Made by a program: the position numbers and the translations under genes. A model generated the notes under the pieces. It was given only the letters and a program-made list of their open reading frames with translations. It made no database searches and was not told where the DNA came from. Shown here one piece after another: positions 8,599 to 16,473 of a stretch of DNA of 64,000 bases. Position 1 is the stretch's first letter; every line of letters begins with the position of its first letter. The stretch is from Candidatus Faecalibacterium intestinigallinarum (GTDB lineage: Bacteria; Bacillota; Clostridia; Oscillospirales; Ruminococcaceae). The DNA is taken from NCBI GenBank assembly GCA_019113345.1, contig DXHQ01000078.1, positions 28,783 to 92,782 of the forward strand, given 5' to 3'.

Positions 8599-9642
8599 AT
8601 GCGTAAGATTTCCCGTCGTTCCTTCCTGACTGTTTCTGCGGCTGCCGCCGCTGCCGGCGTTCTGGCAGCCTGCGGCGGTTCTTCGTCGTCTTCCACCGCG
8701 GCTTCGTCCTCCACCGCCTCGTCGGCGGCAAGCTCGGCGGCTGCGGACAGCGCCGCCCCGGCCGAGAGCTATACCGTCGGCATCTGCCAGCTGGTGCAGC
8801 ACGAGGCCCTCGACGCCGCCACCCAGGGCTTCCAGGACGCGCTGGCAGAGCAGCTGGGCGACGCCGTCAGCTTTGATCTGCAGAACGCCCAGAACGATTC
8901 GGCCACCTGCGCCACCATCTGCAACGGCTTTGTCTCGGCCGGCGTCGACCTGATCATGGCCAACGGTACCGCCGCGCTGCAGGCCGCGCAGGCCGCCACC
9001 GCCGATATCCCCATCCTGGGCACCTCCATCACCGAGTACGGCGTGGCCCTGGGCCTCGACGACTTCAGCGGCACGGTGGGCGGCAACATCTCGGGCACTT
9101 CCGACCTGGCGCCCCTCGAGGAGCAGGCGGCCATGATCGTGGAGTGGATGCCGGAAGCCAAGACTGCCGGCCTGCTCTACTGCTCGGCCGAGGCCAACAG
9201 CCAGTACCAGGTGGACGTGGTCCAGGCCGAGCTGGAAGCCGCCGGCCTGACCGTCACCCAGTACCCCTTCTCCGACTCGAACGACCTGTCCTCGGTCTGC
9301 CAGCAGGCCGCCACCGAGAGCGACGTCCTCTATGTCCCCACCGACAACACCGTCGCCGCCAACACCGGCATTGTGGACGGCATCTGCCGCCCGATGGGCA
9401 AGCCGGTCTTTGCGGGCGAGGAGGGCATCTGCCGCGGCTGCGGAGTGGCCACCCTGTCCATCAGCTACTACGACCTGGGCTACACCACCGGCGAGATGGC
9501 CGCCCAGATCCTGACCGGCGAGGCCGATATCTCGACCATGGCCATCCAGTACACCAACGTCACCAAGAAGTACAACCAGACCATCTGCGATGAGCTGGGC
9601 CTGACCGTGCCGGAAGGGTACGAGGCCATTGCCGAGGCGTAA
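8599..9642 (+). CDS. ABC transporter substrate-binding lipoprotein (COG2984/TrpX-like)
   Basis: Lipobox VLAACGG, Ser/Ala linker, then YTVGICQLVQHEALDAATQGFQDAL typical of COG2984. Confidence 0.9.
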   Translation: MRKISRRSFLTVSAAAAAAGVLAACGGSSSSSTAASSSTASSAASSAAADSAAPAESYTVGICQLVQHEALDAATQGFQDALAEQLGDAVSFDLQNAQNDSATCATICNGFVSAGVDLIMANGTAALQAAQAATADIPILGTSITEYGVALGLDDFSGTVGGNISGTSDLAPLEEQAAMIVEWMPEAKTAGLLYCSAEANSQYQVDVVQAELEAAGLTVTQYPFSDSNDLSSVCQQAATESDVLYVPTDNTVAANTGIVDGICRPMGKPVFAGEEGICRGCGVATLSISYYDLGYTTGEMAAQILTGEADISTMAIQYTNVTKKYNQTICDELGLTVPEGYEAIAEA

Positions 9643-9770
9643 GCCGGCTTACATTTTAGAAGCGTTGCACGGACGGCCGTCAGGGCAGTTTTGCCCTGGC
9701 GGTCGCCTCTGCGCTTGTATAGGATCCGCCGCGAACCGGCGGCAAAACGTCAAAAACAGGAGGAATCATT

Positions 9771-10718
9771 TTGGAAGTCTTAGCAAGACTGGCAAACCTG
9801 CCCGGCGCGCTGCCGGGGGCCTGCGCACAGGGCCTGATCTGGGGCATCATGGCCATCGGCGTCTATCTGACCTACCGCATTCTGGATGTGGCCGACCTGA
9901 CGGTGGACAACTCCTTCGGCACCGGCGGCGCGGTCTGCGTCATGGCCCTGCTCTCGGGCCAGAACGTCTGGACCGCCCTCATCCTGGCCTTTGCCGCCGG
10001 CCTGGCCTGCGGCCTTGTCACCGGATTGCTGCACACCTTCATGGGCATCCCGGCCATCCTCGCCGGCATCCTGACCCAGCTGGCCCTCTACTCGGTCAAC
10101 CTGAAGATCATGGGCAAGGCCAACCAGTCCATCAATGTGGACAAGTACGACCTGCTCATCTCGCTGCGCTGGGTCAAGGAGTTCGCCCTCCACAACCCCG
10201 TCATCATGGTCATCCTGATCACCGTCATCCTGATCGGGATCCTCTACTGGTTCTTCGGCACCGAGCTGGGCTGCGCCATCCGCGCCACCGGCTCCAACCC
10301 CCACATGAGCCGGGCCCAGGGCATCAACACCGATTTCAATGTGGTGCTGGGCCTGGCCGTCTCCAACGGCCTGGTCGCCCTGTCGGGCGCTCTGCTGGCC
10401 CAGTACCAGGGCTTTGCCGACGTCAGCATGGGCCGCGGCGCCATCGTCATCGGCCTGGCCGCCGTCATCATCGGCGAGACCATCTTCAGCCGCATCTTCC
10501 ATAACTTCGCGCTCAAGCTGGTCGCCGTTTCGATCGGCGCCGTGATCTATTATATCGTCCTGCAGCTGGTTTTGACACTGGGCTTCGACGCCAACCTCCT
10601 CAAGCTGCTGTCGGCCGTGGTGGTGGCCATCTTCCTGGCGGTACCCTACTGGAAGGGCAAGTATTTCTCAAAGCCGGTCTCCAAAAAGGCCCAGAAGGAG
10701 GAACAGCCCCATGCTTGA
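9771..10718 (+). CDS. ABC transporter permease (COG4120/TrpY-like)
   Basis: Multi-TM; YLTYRILDVADLTVDNSFGTGGAV...ELGCAIRATGSNPHMSRAQGINTD; TTG start with RBS aggagg. Confidence 0.9.
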   Translation: MEVLARLANLPGALPGACAQGLIWGIMAIGVYLTYRILDVADLTVDNSFGTGGAVCVMALLSGQNVWTALILAFAAGLACGLVTGLLHTFMGIPAILAGILTQLALYSVNLKIMGKANQSINVDKYDLLISLRWVKEFALHNPVIMVILITVILIGILYWFFGTELGCAIRATGSNPHMSRAQGINTDFNVVLGLAVSNGLVALSGALLAQYQGFADVSMGRGAIVIGLAAVIIGETIFSRIFHNFALKLVAVSIGAVIYYIVLQLVLTLGFDANLLKLLSAVVVAIFLAVPYWKGKYFSKPVSKKAQKEEQPHA

Positions 10719-11505
10719 CATCCAGAACATTTCCAAGACCTTCAACCCCGGTACCGTCAACGAAAAGACGGCGCTGAACGGGCTGTCCCTCCACCTGAAC
10801 GAGGGCGATTTCGTCACCGTCATCGGCGGCAACGGCGCGGGCAAATCCACCATGCTGAACGCGGTGGCCGGCGTCTGGCCGGTGGACGAGGGCAGGATCA
10901 TGATCGACGGCACCGACGTCACCCGGCTGAGCGAGCATCAGCGGGCCAAATACATCGGCCGGGTCTTTCAGGACCCCATGACCGGCACCGCCGCCACCAT
11001 GCAGATCGAAGAAAACCTGGCCCTGGCCGCCCGCCGCGGTAAGCCCCGCACCCTCCGCATCGGCATCACCCGCAAGGAGCGGGAGGAATACAAAGAGCTG
11101 CTCAAGAGCCTTGACCTCGGCCTGGAGAACCGGCTCACCGCCCGGGTGGGGCTGCTGTCGGGCGGACAGCGCCAGGCGCTGACCCTGCTGATGGCCACCA
11201 TGAACCGGCCCAAGCTGCTGCTGCTGGACGAGCACACCGCCGCCCTCGACCCCAAGACCGCCCTCAAGGTGCTGACCCTCTCAGCCAAGCTGGTGGCTGA
11301 AAACCACCTGACCACCCTGATGATCACCCACAACATGAAGGACGCCATCAAATACGGCAACCGCCTGATCATGATGCACGAGGGACACATCATCTACGAC
11401 GTGAGCGGCGAGGAAAAGCAGAAGCTCCACGTCTCCGACCTGCTGGCCAAGTTCCAGACCGCCAGCGGCGGCGAATTTGCCAACGACCGCATGATCCTCT
11501 CCTGA
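10711..11505 (+). CDS. ABC transporter ATP-binding protein (COG1101/TrpZ-like)
   Basis: Walker A GGNGAGKST, signature LSGGQRQALTLLMA, Walker B LLLLDEHTAALD; 8-nt overlap with the permease gene. Confidence 0.94.
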   Translation: MLDIQNISKTFNPGTVNEKTALNGLSLHLNEGDFVTVIGGNGAGKSTMLNAVAGVWPVDEGRIMIDGTDVTRLSEHQRAKYIGRVFQDPMTGTAATMQIEENLALAARRGKPRTLRIGITRKEREEYKELLKSLDLGLENRLTARVGLLSGGQRQALTLLMATMNRPKLLLLDEHTAALDPKTALKVLTLSAKLVAENHLTTLMITHNMKDAIKYGNRLIMMHEGHIIYDVSGEEKQKLHVSDLLAKFQTASGGEFANDRMILS

Positions 11506-11523
11506 ACATAGCAACACAACAGG

Positions 11524-11561
11524 AAACGCCCGGCGCTCTTTTGCAGAGCACCGGGCGTTTT
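11524..11561. terminator. Bidirectional rho-independent terminator between ABC ATPase and YeaQ-like gene
   Basis: AAACGCCCGG ... CCGGGCGTTT with T and A tracts on either side, between convergent genes. Confidence 0.8.
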
Positions 11562-11596
11562 CGCAGCCGCTTCCGTCAGAGGGACGGAAGGGCGGA

Positions 11597-11851
11597 TCAT
11601 CGCGCCAGTTTGCGGGCGACCCAGATGCAGACGCAGGCGCCCGCCACCGAGACGACGAAGTCGCCCACAAAGCCGGTGGCGCGCAGGCCGATCAGGCCCA
11701 GCAGAAAGCTGCCTACAAAGCCGCCCAGCATACCCAGCACAATGTTGTGCAGGGTGGAGGCGGGATAAGTCCCCATCAGGCGGCCGGCCACATAGCCGGC
11801 CAGCGCGCCCACAATGAGGCTGAAAATGACGTTGACGATGGAAAAGAGCAT
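11597..11851 (-). CDS. GlsB/YeaQ/YmgE family stress-response membrane protein
   Basis: 84 aa: MLFSIVNVIFSLIVGALAGYVAGRLMG...NIVLGMLGGFVGSFLLGLIG. Confidence 0.85.
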   Translation of the reverse strand: MLFSIVNVIFSLIVGALAGYVAGRLMGTYPASTLHNIVLGMLGGFVGSFLLGLIGLRATGFVGDFVVSVAGACVCIWVARKLAR

Positions 11852-11877
11852 AAAGTATAAACCTCCTGTAGATTGGG

Positions 11878-12570
11878 TCAGACCGGCGCCGGCTGGGCGT
11901 TCTGGGCCTCGCGGGCGGTGCGGCAGATGCCGGCCAGGCAGCACCTGTCGCAGGCCGGCCGGCGGGCGTCGCAGACGGCACGCCCGTGCAGCACAAAGCG
12001 GTGGCAGAGATCGCTGCCCTCCTCGGGCGGGATGATCTGCCACAGCAGCATCTCCACCTTCTGCGGCTCCTTGACGCCGTCCACCAGGCCGATGCGGTTG
12101 CACAGCCGGATGCAGTGGGTGTCGGTGACGATGGCCGGCTTGCCGAACACGTCCCCCATGATGAGGTTGGCGCTCTTGCGGCCGACGCCGGGCAGGGCAA
12201 GCAGTTCTTCAAAGGTGGTGGGCACCTGGCAGTCGTACTTGTCCCGCAGGATGCGCATACAGGCCGAGATGTCCCGCGCCTTGGAGCGGCCCAGACCGCA
12301 GGGTTTGACGATGGCCTCGATCTCCTCCGGTTCGGCGGCGGCCAGGGCGGCCACGCCGGGGTACTTGGCAAAGAGCTCTTCCACCACCACGTTGACCCGC
12401 GCGTCGGTGCACTGGGCCGCCAGCCGGACGCTGACCAGCAGCTGCCAGGCGTCGGCATAGTCGAGGGTGCAGGCGGCGTCGGGATATTCCGCCTTCAGCC
12501 GCTCGATAACGGCGAGGGCCAGTTCCTTTTTGGCCGCGAGCTCGGCGGCCGGCATCTGCTTTCTGGGCAT
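11878..12570 (-). CDS. nth: Endonuclease III
   Basis: HhH motif ALPGVGRKSANLIMGDVFG; C-terminal 4Fe-4S cysteines CDARRPACDRCCLAGIC. Confidence 0.95.
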   Translation of the reverse strand: MPRKQMPAAELAAKKELALAVIERLKAEYPDAACTLDYADAWQLLVSVRLAAQCTDARVNVVVEELFAKYPGVAALAAAEPEEIEAIVKPCGLGRSKARDISACMRILRDKYDCQVPTTFEELLALPGVGRKSANLIMGDVFGKPAIVTDTHCIRLCNRIGLVDGVKEPQKVEMLLWQIIPPEEGSDLCHRFVLHGRAVCDARRPACDRCCLAGICRTAREAQNAQPAPV

Positions 12571-12632
12571 GGGCGTTCCTCCTTGTCGGTTCCTGCAAGT
12601 GATGATACCACGTTTTCCCCCGTTTGTAAACC

Positions 12633-12661
12633 TTGTCCTTTTGCGCAAAATGCTGTATAAT
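12633..12661 (+). promoter_or_regulatory. Promoter upstream of rarA (TTGTCC-N17-TATAAT)
   Basis: Hexamers 12633-12638 and 12656-12661. Confidence 0.65.
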
Positions 12662-12719
12662 ATCCAATAGAATGGCAAATCGTAATCATTCGCAGTAATC
12701 AGGAAAGGAGGCGGCAGCC

Positions 12720-13985
12720 ATGCGCGAACCTCTGGCGCAGCGCCTGCGGCCCAAGACGCTGGCCGAAGTCTGCGGCCAGCAGCACCTGCTGGCCCCGGGG
12801 CGGGTGTTCCGCCGCACCATCGACAGCGGCAGCATCCCCAACATGATCTTTTACGGTCCGTCCGGCACCGGCAAGACCACCGTGGCCCGCATCATCGCCG
12901 AAAACAGCGGCATGACGTTGCACAAACTGAACGGCACTTCCTGCGGGACGGGGGACATCAAGGCGGTGTTCAAGGACATCGGCACCCTGGCCGGCGCGGG
13001 GGGCATCCTGCTCTATCTCGACGAGATCCAGTACCTGAACAAAAAGCAGCAGCAGAGCCTGCTGGAATGCCTCGAGGAGGGCACCGTCACCCTCATCGCC
13101 TCCACCACCGAAAACCCCTATTTCTATATTTACAATGCGCTGCTCTCCCGCTGCACCGTCTTTGAGTTCAAGAGCCTGACGGCGGCCGACGTCGAGCAGG
13201 GCATCCGCCACGCGGCGGCCCGCCTTTCGGCCGAGGGGGAGCCGGTCACGGTCACCGACGAGGCGGCGCAGTACCTGGCCGAGAGCGCCGGCGGCGATAT
13301 GCGCAAGGCCCTGGGCAGCCTGGAGTTTGCGGTGGCCGCTGCCGAGACCGGCCCCGAGGGCAAGCTGGTCACCCTCGAGATGATCCGGCAGGTGACCAGA
13401 CGGACCGCCATGCGGTACGACAAGGACGGCGACGAGCACTACGACATCGTCTCGGCCTACCAGAAGTCGATGCGGGGCTCCGACCCCGACGCGGCGCTGC
13501 ACTATCTGGCCCGGCTTTTGGAGGCGGGGGACCTGCCCTCGGCCTGCCGGCGGCTGATGGTCTGCGCCTGCGAGGATGTGGGACTGGCCTACCCGCAGAT
13601 CATCCCCATCGTCAAGGCGGCGGTGGACGCGGCCAATATGCTGGGCCTGCCCGAGGCCCGCATCCCGCTGGCTGACGCGGTGATCCTGGTCTCGACCAGC
13701 CCCAAGTCCAACAGCGGGGAGGCCGCCATCGACGCGGCCCTGGCCGACGTGCGGGCGGGGCGGACCGGGCCGGTGCCCCGCCAGCTGCAGAACAAGCACT
13801 TCGACGGGGCCGACGCTCTGGTCAAAGGGCAGAACTACAAGTACGCCCAGGAGTACAAAAACCACTGGGTGGCCCAGCAGTATCTGCCCGACGCCATCAA
13901 GGACGCCCATTACTACACCTACGGCGACAACCGCACCGAACAGGCCGCCAAAGCCTACTGGGACCGGATCAAAGGGGATGGGTGA
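12720..13985 (+). CDS. rarA: Replication-associated recombination protein A (RarA/MgsA AAA+ ATPase)
   Basis: REPLAQRLRPKTLAEVCGQQHLL...FYGPSGTGKTTVARIIAE...MRGSDPDAALHYLARLLEAGD. Confidence 0.94.
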   Translation: MREPLAQRLRPKTLAEVCGQQHLLAPGRVFRRTIDSGSIPNMIFYGPSGTGKTTVARIIAENSGMTLHKLNGTSCGTGDIKAVFKDIGTLAGAGGILLYLDEIQYLNKKQQQSLLECLEEGTVTLIASTTENPYFYIYNALLSRCTVFEFKSLTAADVEQGIRHAAARLSAEGEPVTVTDEAAQYLAESAGGDMRKALGSLEFAVAAAETGPEGKLVTLEMIRQVTRRTAMRYDKDGDEHYDIVSAYQKSMRGSDPDAALHYLARLLEAGDLPSACRRLMVCACEDVGLAYPQIIPIVKAAVDAANMLGLPEARIPLADAVILVSTSPKSNSGEAAIDAALADVRAGRTGPVPRQLQNKHFDGADALVKGQNYKYAQEYKNHWVAQQYLPDAIKDAHYYTYGDNRTEQAAKAYWDRIKGDG

Positions 13986-14014
13986 ATCGTTTGGAACAAG
14001 GAGGAACACAAGGG

Positions 14015-14413
14015 ATGCGCTACTCCAAACAGAGGGAACTGGTCATGCAGCAGGTCGAGGCGCTGCACGACCATCCGACCGCGGAAGAGATCTATCACTG
14101 TGCCCGCCGGGAGTGTCCGGGGCTCAGCCTCGGCACCGTCTACCGCAACCTGAACAGTCTGGTGGAGGCCGGGCGGGTCCGGCGGGTGTCCATCCCGGGC
14201 CAGCCCGACCGCTTTGACCACACCCTGGCCTGGCACGGGCACCTGTACTGCACCGGGTGCGGCCGGGTGGAGGACCTCGACCTCGACCCCGGCGTCGTCC
14301 GGCAGCTGCTGGACGGGCAGCCCGGCCGGGTCACCGACTGCGTCGTGACCTGGATCGGCCTGTGCGAGGCCTGCGCCCGGCAGGCGGAAGCGGCCCCGGC
14401 CGCCGCACTGTGA
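14015..14413 (+). CDS. Fur family transcriptional regulator (PerR-like)
   Basis: MRYSKQRELVMQQVEALHDHPTAEEIYHCAR...LSLGTVYRNLNSLVEAGRVRRV...HGHLYCTGCGRVEDL. Confidence 0.92.
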   Translation: MRYSKQRELVMQQVEALHDHPTAEEIYHCARRECPGLSLGTVYRNLNSLVEAGRVRRVSIPGQPDRFDHTLAWHGHLYCTGCGRVEDLDLDPGVVRQLLDGQPGRVTDCVVTWIGLCEACARQAEAAPAAAL

Positions 14414-14432
14414 TCTTTTGCGAAATTTTCCC

Positions 14433-14461
14433 TTGTTTCGCACCGGAGAAACCTGTATAAT
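14433..14461 (+). promoter_or_regulatory. Promoter upstream of miaB (TTGTTT-N17-TATAAT)
   Basis: Hexamers 14433-14438 and 14456-14461. Confidence 0.65.
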
Positions 14462-14517
14462 AGGTAAGATAGAGGCGGGGCCAAGGCCCGGCTTTCTGAG
14501 AGATTGAGCCCCGGGCC

Positions 14518-15936
14518 ATGGACCCGCGGGGTAAGGATGGTAGATCGTTGGAATATCAAAGATACGAACATAACGCCGCGGCGGCCGAGCTGGTCGGCCG
14601 CCATTACGACACGCCGCCCCTGGCCTTTGTGCACAGCTACGGCTGCCAGCAGAACGTCAACGACGGCGAGCGGATCAAGGGGGTCCTGGTGGACATCGGC
14701 TACGGCCTGTGCGATGCCCCCGAGGACGCCGACCTGATCCTCTTCAACACCTGCGCCGTGCGGGAGCACGCCGAGCAGAGGGTCTTTGGCAACGTGGGGG
14801 CCCTCAAGGGCCTCAAGGAGAAAAAGCCGGGCCTCATCATCGGGCTGTGCGGCTGCATGGCCAACCAGAAGCAGGTGGTGGAAAAGCTGCGCCGCAGCTA
14901 CCCCTACGTCGACCTGGTCTTTGGGGTGGACGGCATCGACACCCTGCCGGCCCTTCTGGCCCGCAAGCTGGAAGAGAAAAAGCGGATCCTGCTGGAGCCG
15001 GCCCAGCGCCCGGTCATCGTCGAGGGCATCCCCATCCGGCGGGAGAGCGAGTTCCGGGCCTGGCTGCCCATCATGTATGGGTGCGACAACTTCTGCACCT
15101 ACTGCATCGTGCCCTACGTCCGCGGCCGGGAGAAAAGCCGCCGCCCGGGGGACATCCTGGCCGAGTTCAAAGGGCTGGTGGCCGCCGGCTACAAGGAGAT
15201 CACCCTTCTGGGACAGAACGTCAACAGCTACGGCAAGGGGCTGGATGAGGAAGAGAAGATGGACTTCTCCGATCTGCTCAACCTGCTCTGCGCCGTGCCG
15301 GGTGATTACCACATCCGCTTTATGACCAGCCACCCCAAGGACGCCAGCCGCAAGCTGATCGACACCATCGCGGCCCAGCCCCATCTGTGCAAGCACCTGC
15401 ACCTGCCGGTGCAGTGCGGGTCGGACCGGCTGCTGGAAAAGATGAACCGCCACTACACGGTGGAACACTACCTCGACCTGATCGAGTACGCCCGCGAGCG
15501 GGTGCCGGGCATCACCTTCTCCAGCGACATCATCGTCGGCTTCCCCGGCGAAACCGAGGAGGATTTTCAGGGCACCCTCGACCTGGTCCGCAGGGTGGGG
15601 TATATGCAGCTGTTCACCTTTATTTACTCCAAGAGGGAGGGCACGCCGGCGGCTTCCTACCCCGACCCCACCCCCCGCGCCGAAAAGACCGACCGGATGG
15701 CCCGGCTGCTGAAAACCCAGGACGAGATCGCCATGGCCCTGGTCAAGGCCCAGGTGGGGCAGACCGTCCGGGTCCTGGTCGAGGGTTCCGGCCGGGCGGA
15801 GGGGACCCTCTCGGGCCGGCTGGACAACAACCTGACCGTCGAGTTTGCCGGGGAAGAGGCCCTGCTGGGCCAATACGCCCGAGTGAAACTGACCGGCGCG
15901 CGGGCCACCGTCCTGCTGGGCGAATTATCAGTGTAA
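14518..15936 (+). CDS. miaB: tRNA-2-methylthio-N6-dimethylallyladenosine synthase MiaB
   Basis: VHSYGCQQNVNDGERIKG; radical SAM GCDNFCTYCIVPYVRGRE; TRAM domain at C-terminus. Confidence 0.95.
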   Translation: MDPRGKDGRSLEYQRYEHNAAAAELVGRHYDTPPLAFVHSYGCQQNVNDGERIKGVLVDIGYGLCDAPEDADLILFNTCAVREHAEQRVFGNVGALKGLKEKKPGLIIGLCGCMANQKQVVEKLRRSYPYVDLVFGVDGIDTLPALLARKLEEKKRILLEPAQRPVIVEGIPIRRESEFRAWLPIMYGCDNFCTYCIVPYVRGREKSRRPGDILAEFKGLVAAGYKEITLLGQNVNSYGKGLDEEEKMDFSDLLNLLCAVPGDYHIRFMTSHPKDASRKLIDTIAAQPHLCKHLHLPVQCGSDRLLEKMNRHYTVEHYLDLIEYARERVPGITFSSDIIVGFPGETEEDFQGTLDLVRRVGYMQLFTFIYSKREGTPAASYPDPTPRAEKTDRMARLLKTQDEIAMALVKAQVGQTVRVLVEGSGRAEGTLSGRLDNNLTVEFAGEEALLGQYARVKLTGARATVLLGELSV

Positions 15937-15975
15937 CAGAAGGAAAAGATAGAAAAAACAAAAGGAGACACCACA

Positions 15976-16383
15976 ATGGATTGCATCGACCTTTTCAAGC
16001 GCGCCGCCATGGCGCTGCAGACCGACCGCCGCTACCTGGCCCTGGACCAGGCCCGCAAGATGAACGACAGCGACGAAGAGCTGCAGAACATGATCGGCGA
16101 ATTCAACCTCGCCCGGATGGACCTGAACAATGAGATCGGCAAGCCGGAGCGCAACGACGCCCGCATCGCCGAGCTGAACGAGAAGGTGAACACCCTCTAC
16201 GGCCAGATCATGAGCGACGAGGGGATGGTGGCCTACAACGAGGCCAAGCGGGAGTGCGAGGCTCTGGTCAACTATATCGACGCCATCATCAACGCCGCGA
16301 TGAACGGCGGCGACCCGATGGCGGTCCAGGAGCCCTCGGCTTCCTGCACCGGCAGCTGCTCCACCTGCGGCGGCTGCGGCTAA
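15976..16383 (+). CDS. YlbF/YmcA (RicF/RicA) family protein with Cys-rich C-terminal tail
   Basis: Helical YlbF-like body (QTDRRYLALDQARKMNDSDEELQNMIGEFNLARMDLN), tail SCTGSCSTCGGCG; located between miaB and mutS. Confidence 0.85.
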   Translation: MDCIDLFKRAAMALQTDRRYLALDQARKMNDSDEELQNMIGEFNLARMDLNNEIGKPERNDARIAELNEKVNTLYGQIMSDEGMVAYNEAKRECEALVNYIDAIINAAMNGGDPMAVQEPSASCTGSCSTCGGCG

Positions 16384-16389
16384 GAGCGC

Positions 16390-16424
16390 AACGCGGCTGC
16401 GGCACAAGCACAGCCGCGTTTCCT
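16390..16424 (+). terminator. Terminator-like hairpin between YlbF-family gene and mutS
   Basis: AACGCGGCTG (16390-16399) / CAGCCGCGTT (16411-16420), short T tract. Confidence 0.5.
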
Positions 16425-16473
16425 TGTCCCTGCCCGGTTACGGGCCACAAACCGCAGAAAGAAGGGGGATGCC

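Noticed and set aside
8686-8770. Ser/Ala repetitive codons near the start of the ABC substrate-binding protein
   Set aside because: Ordinary flexible linker after a lipoprotein lipobox.
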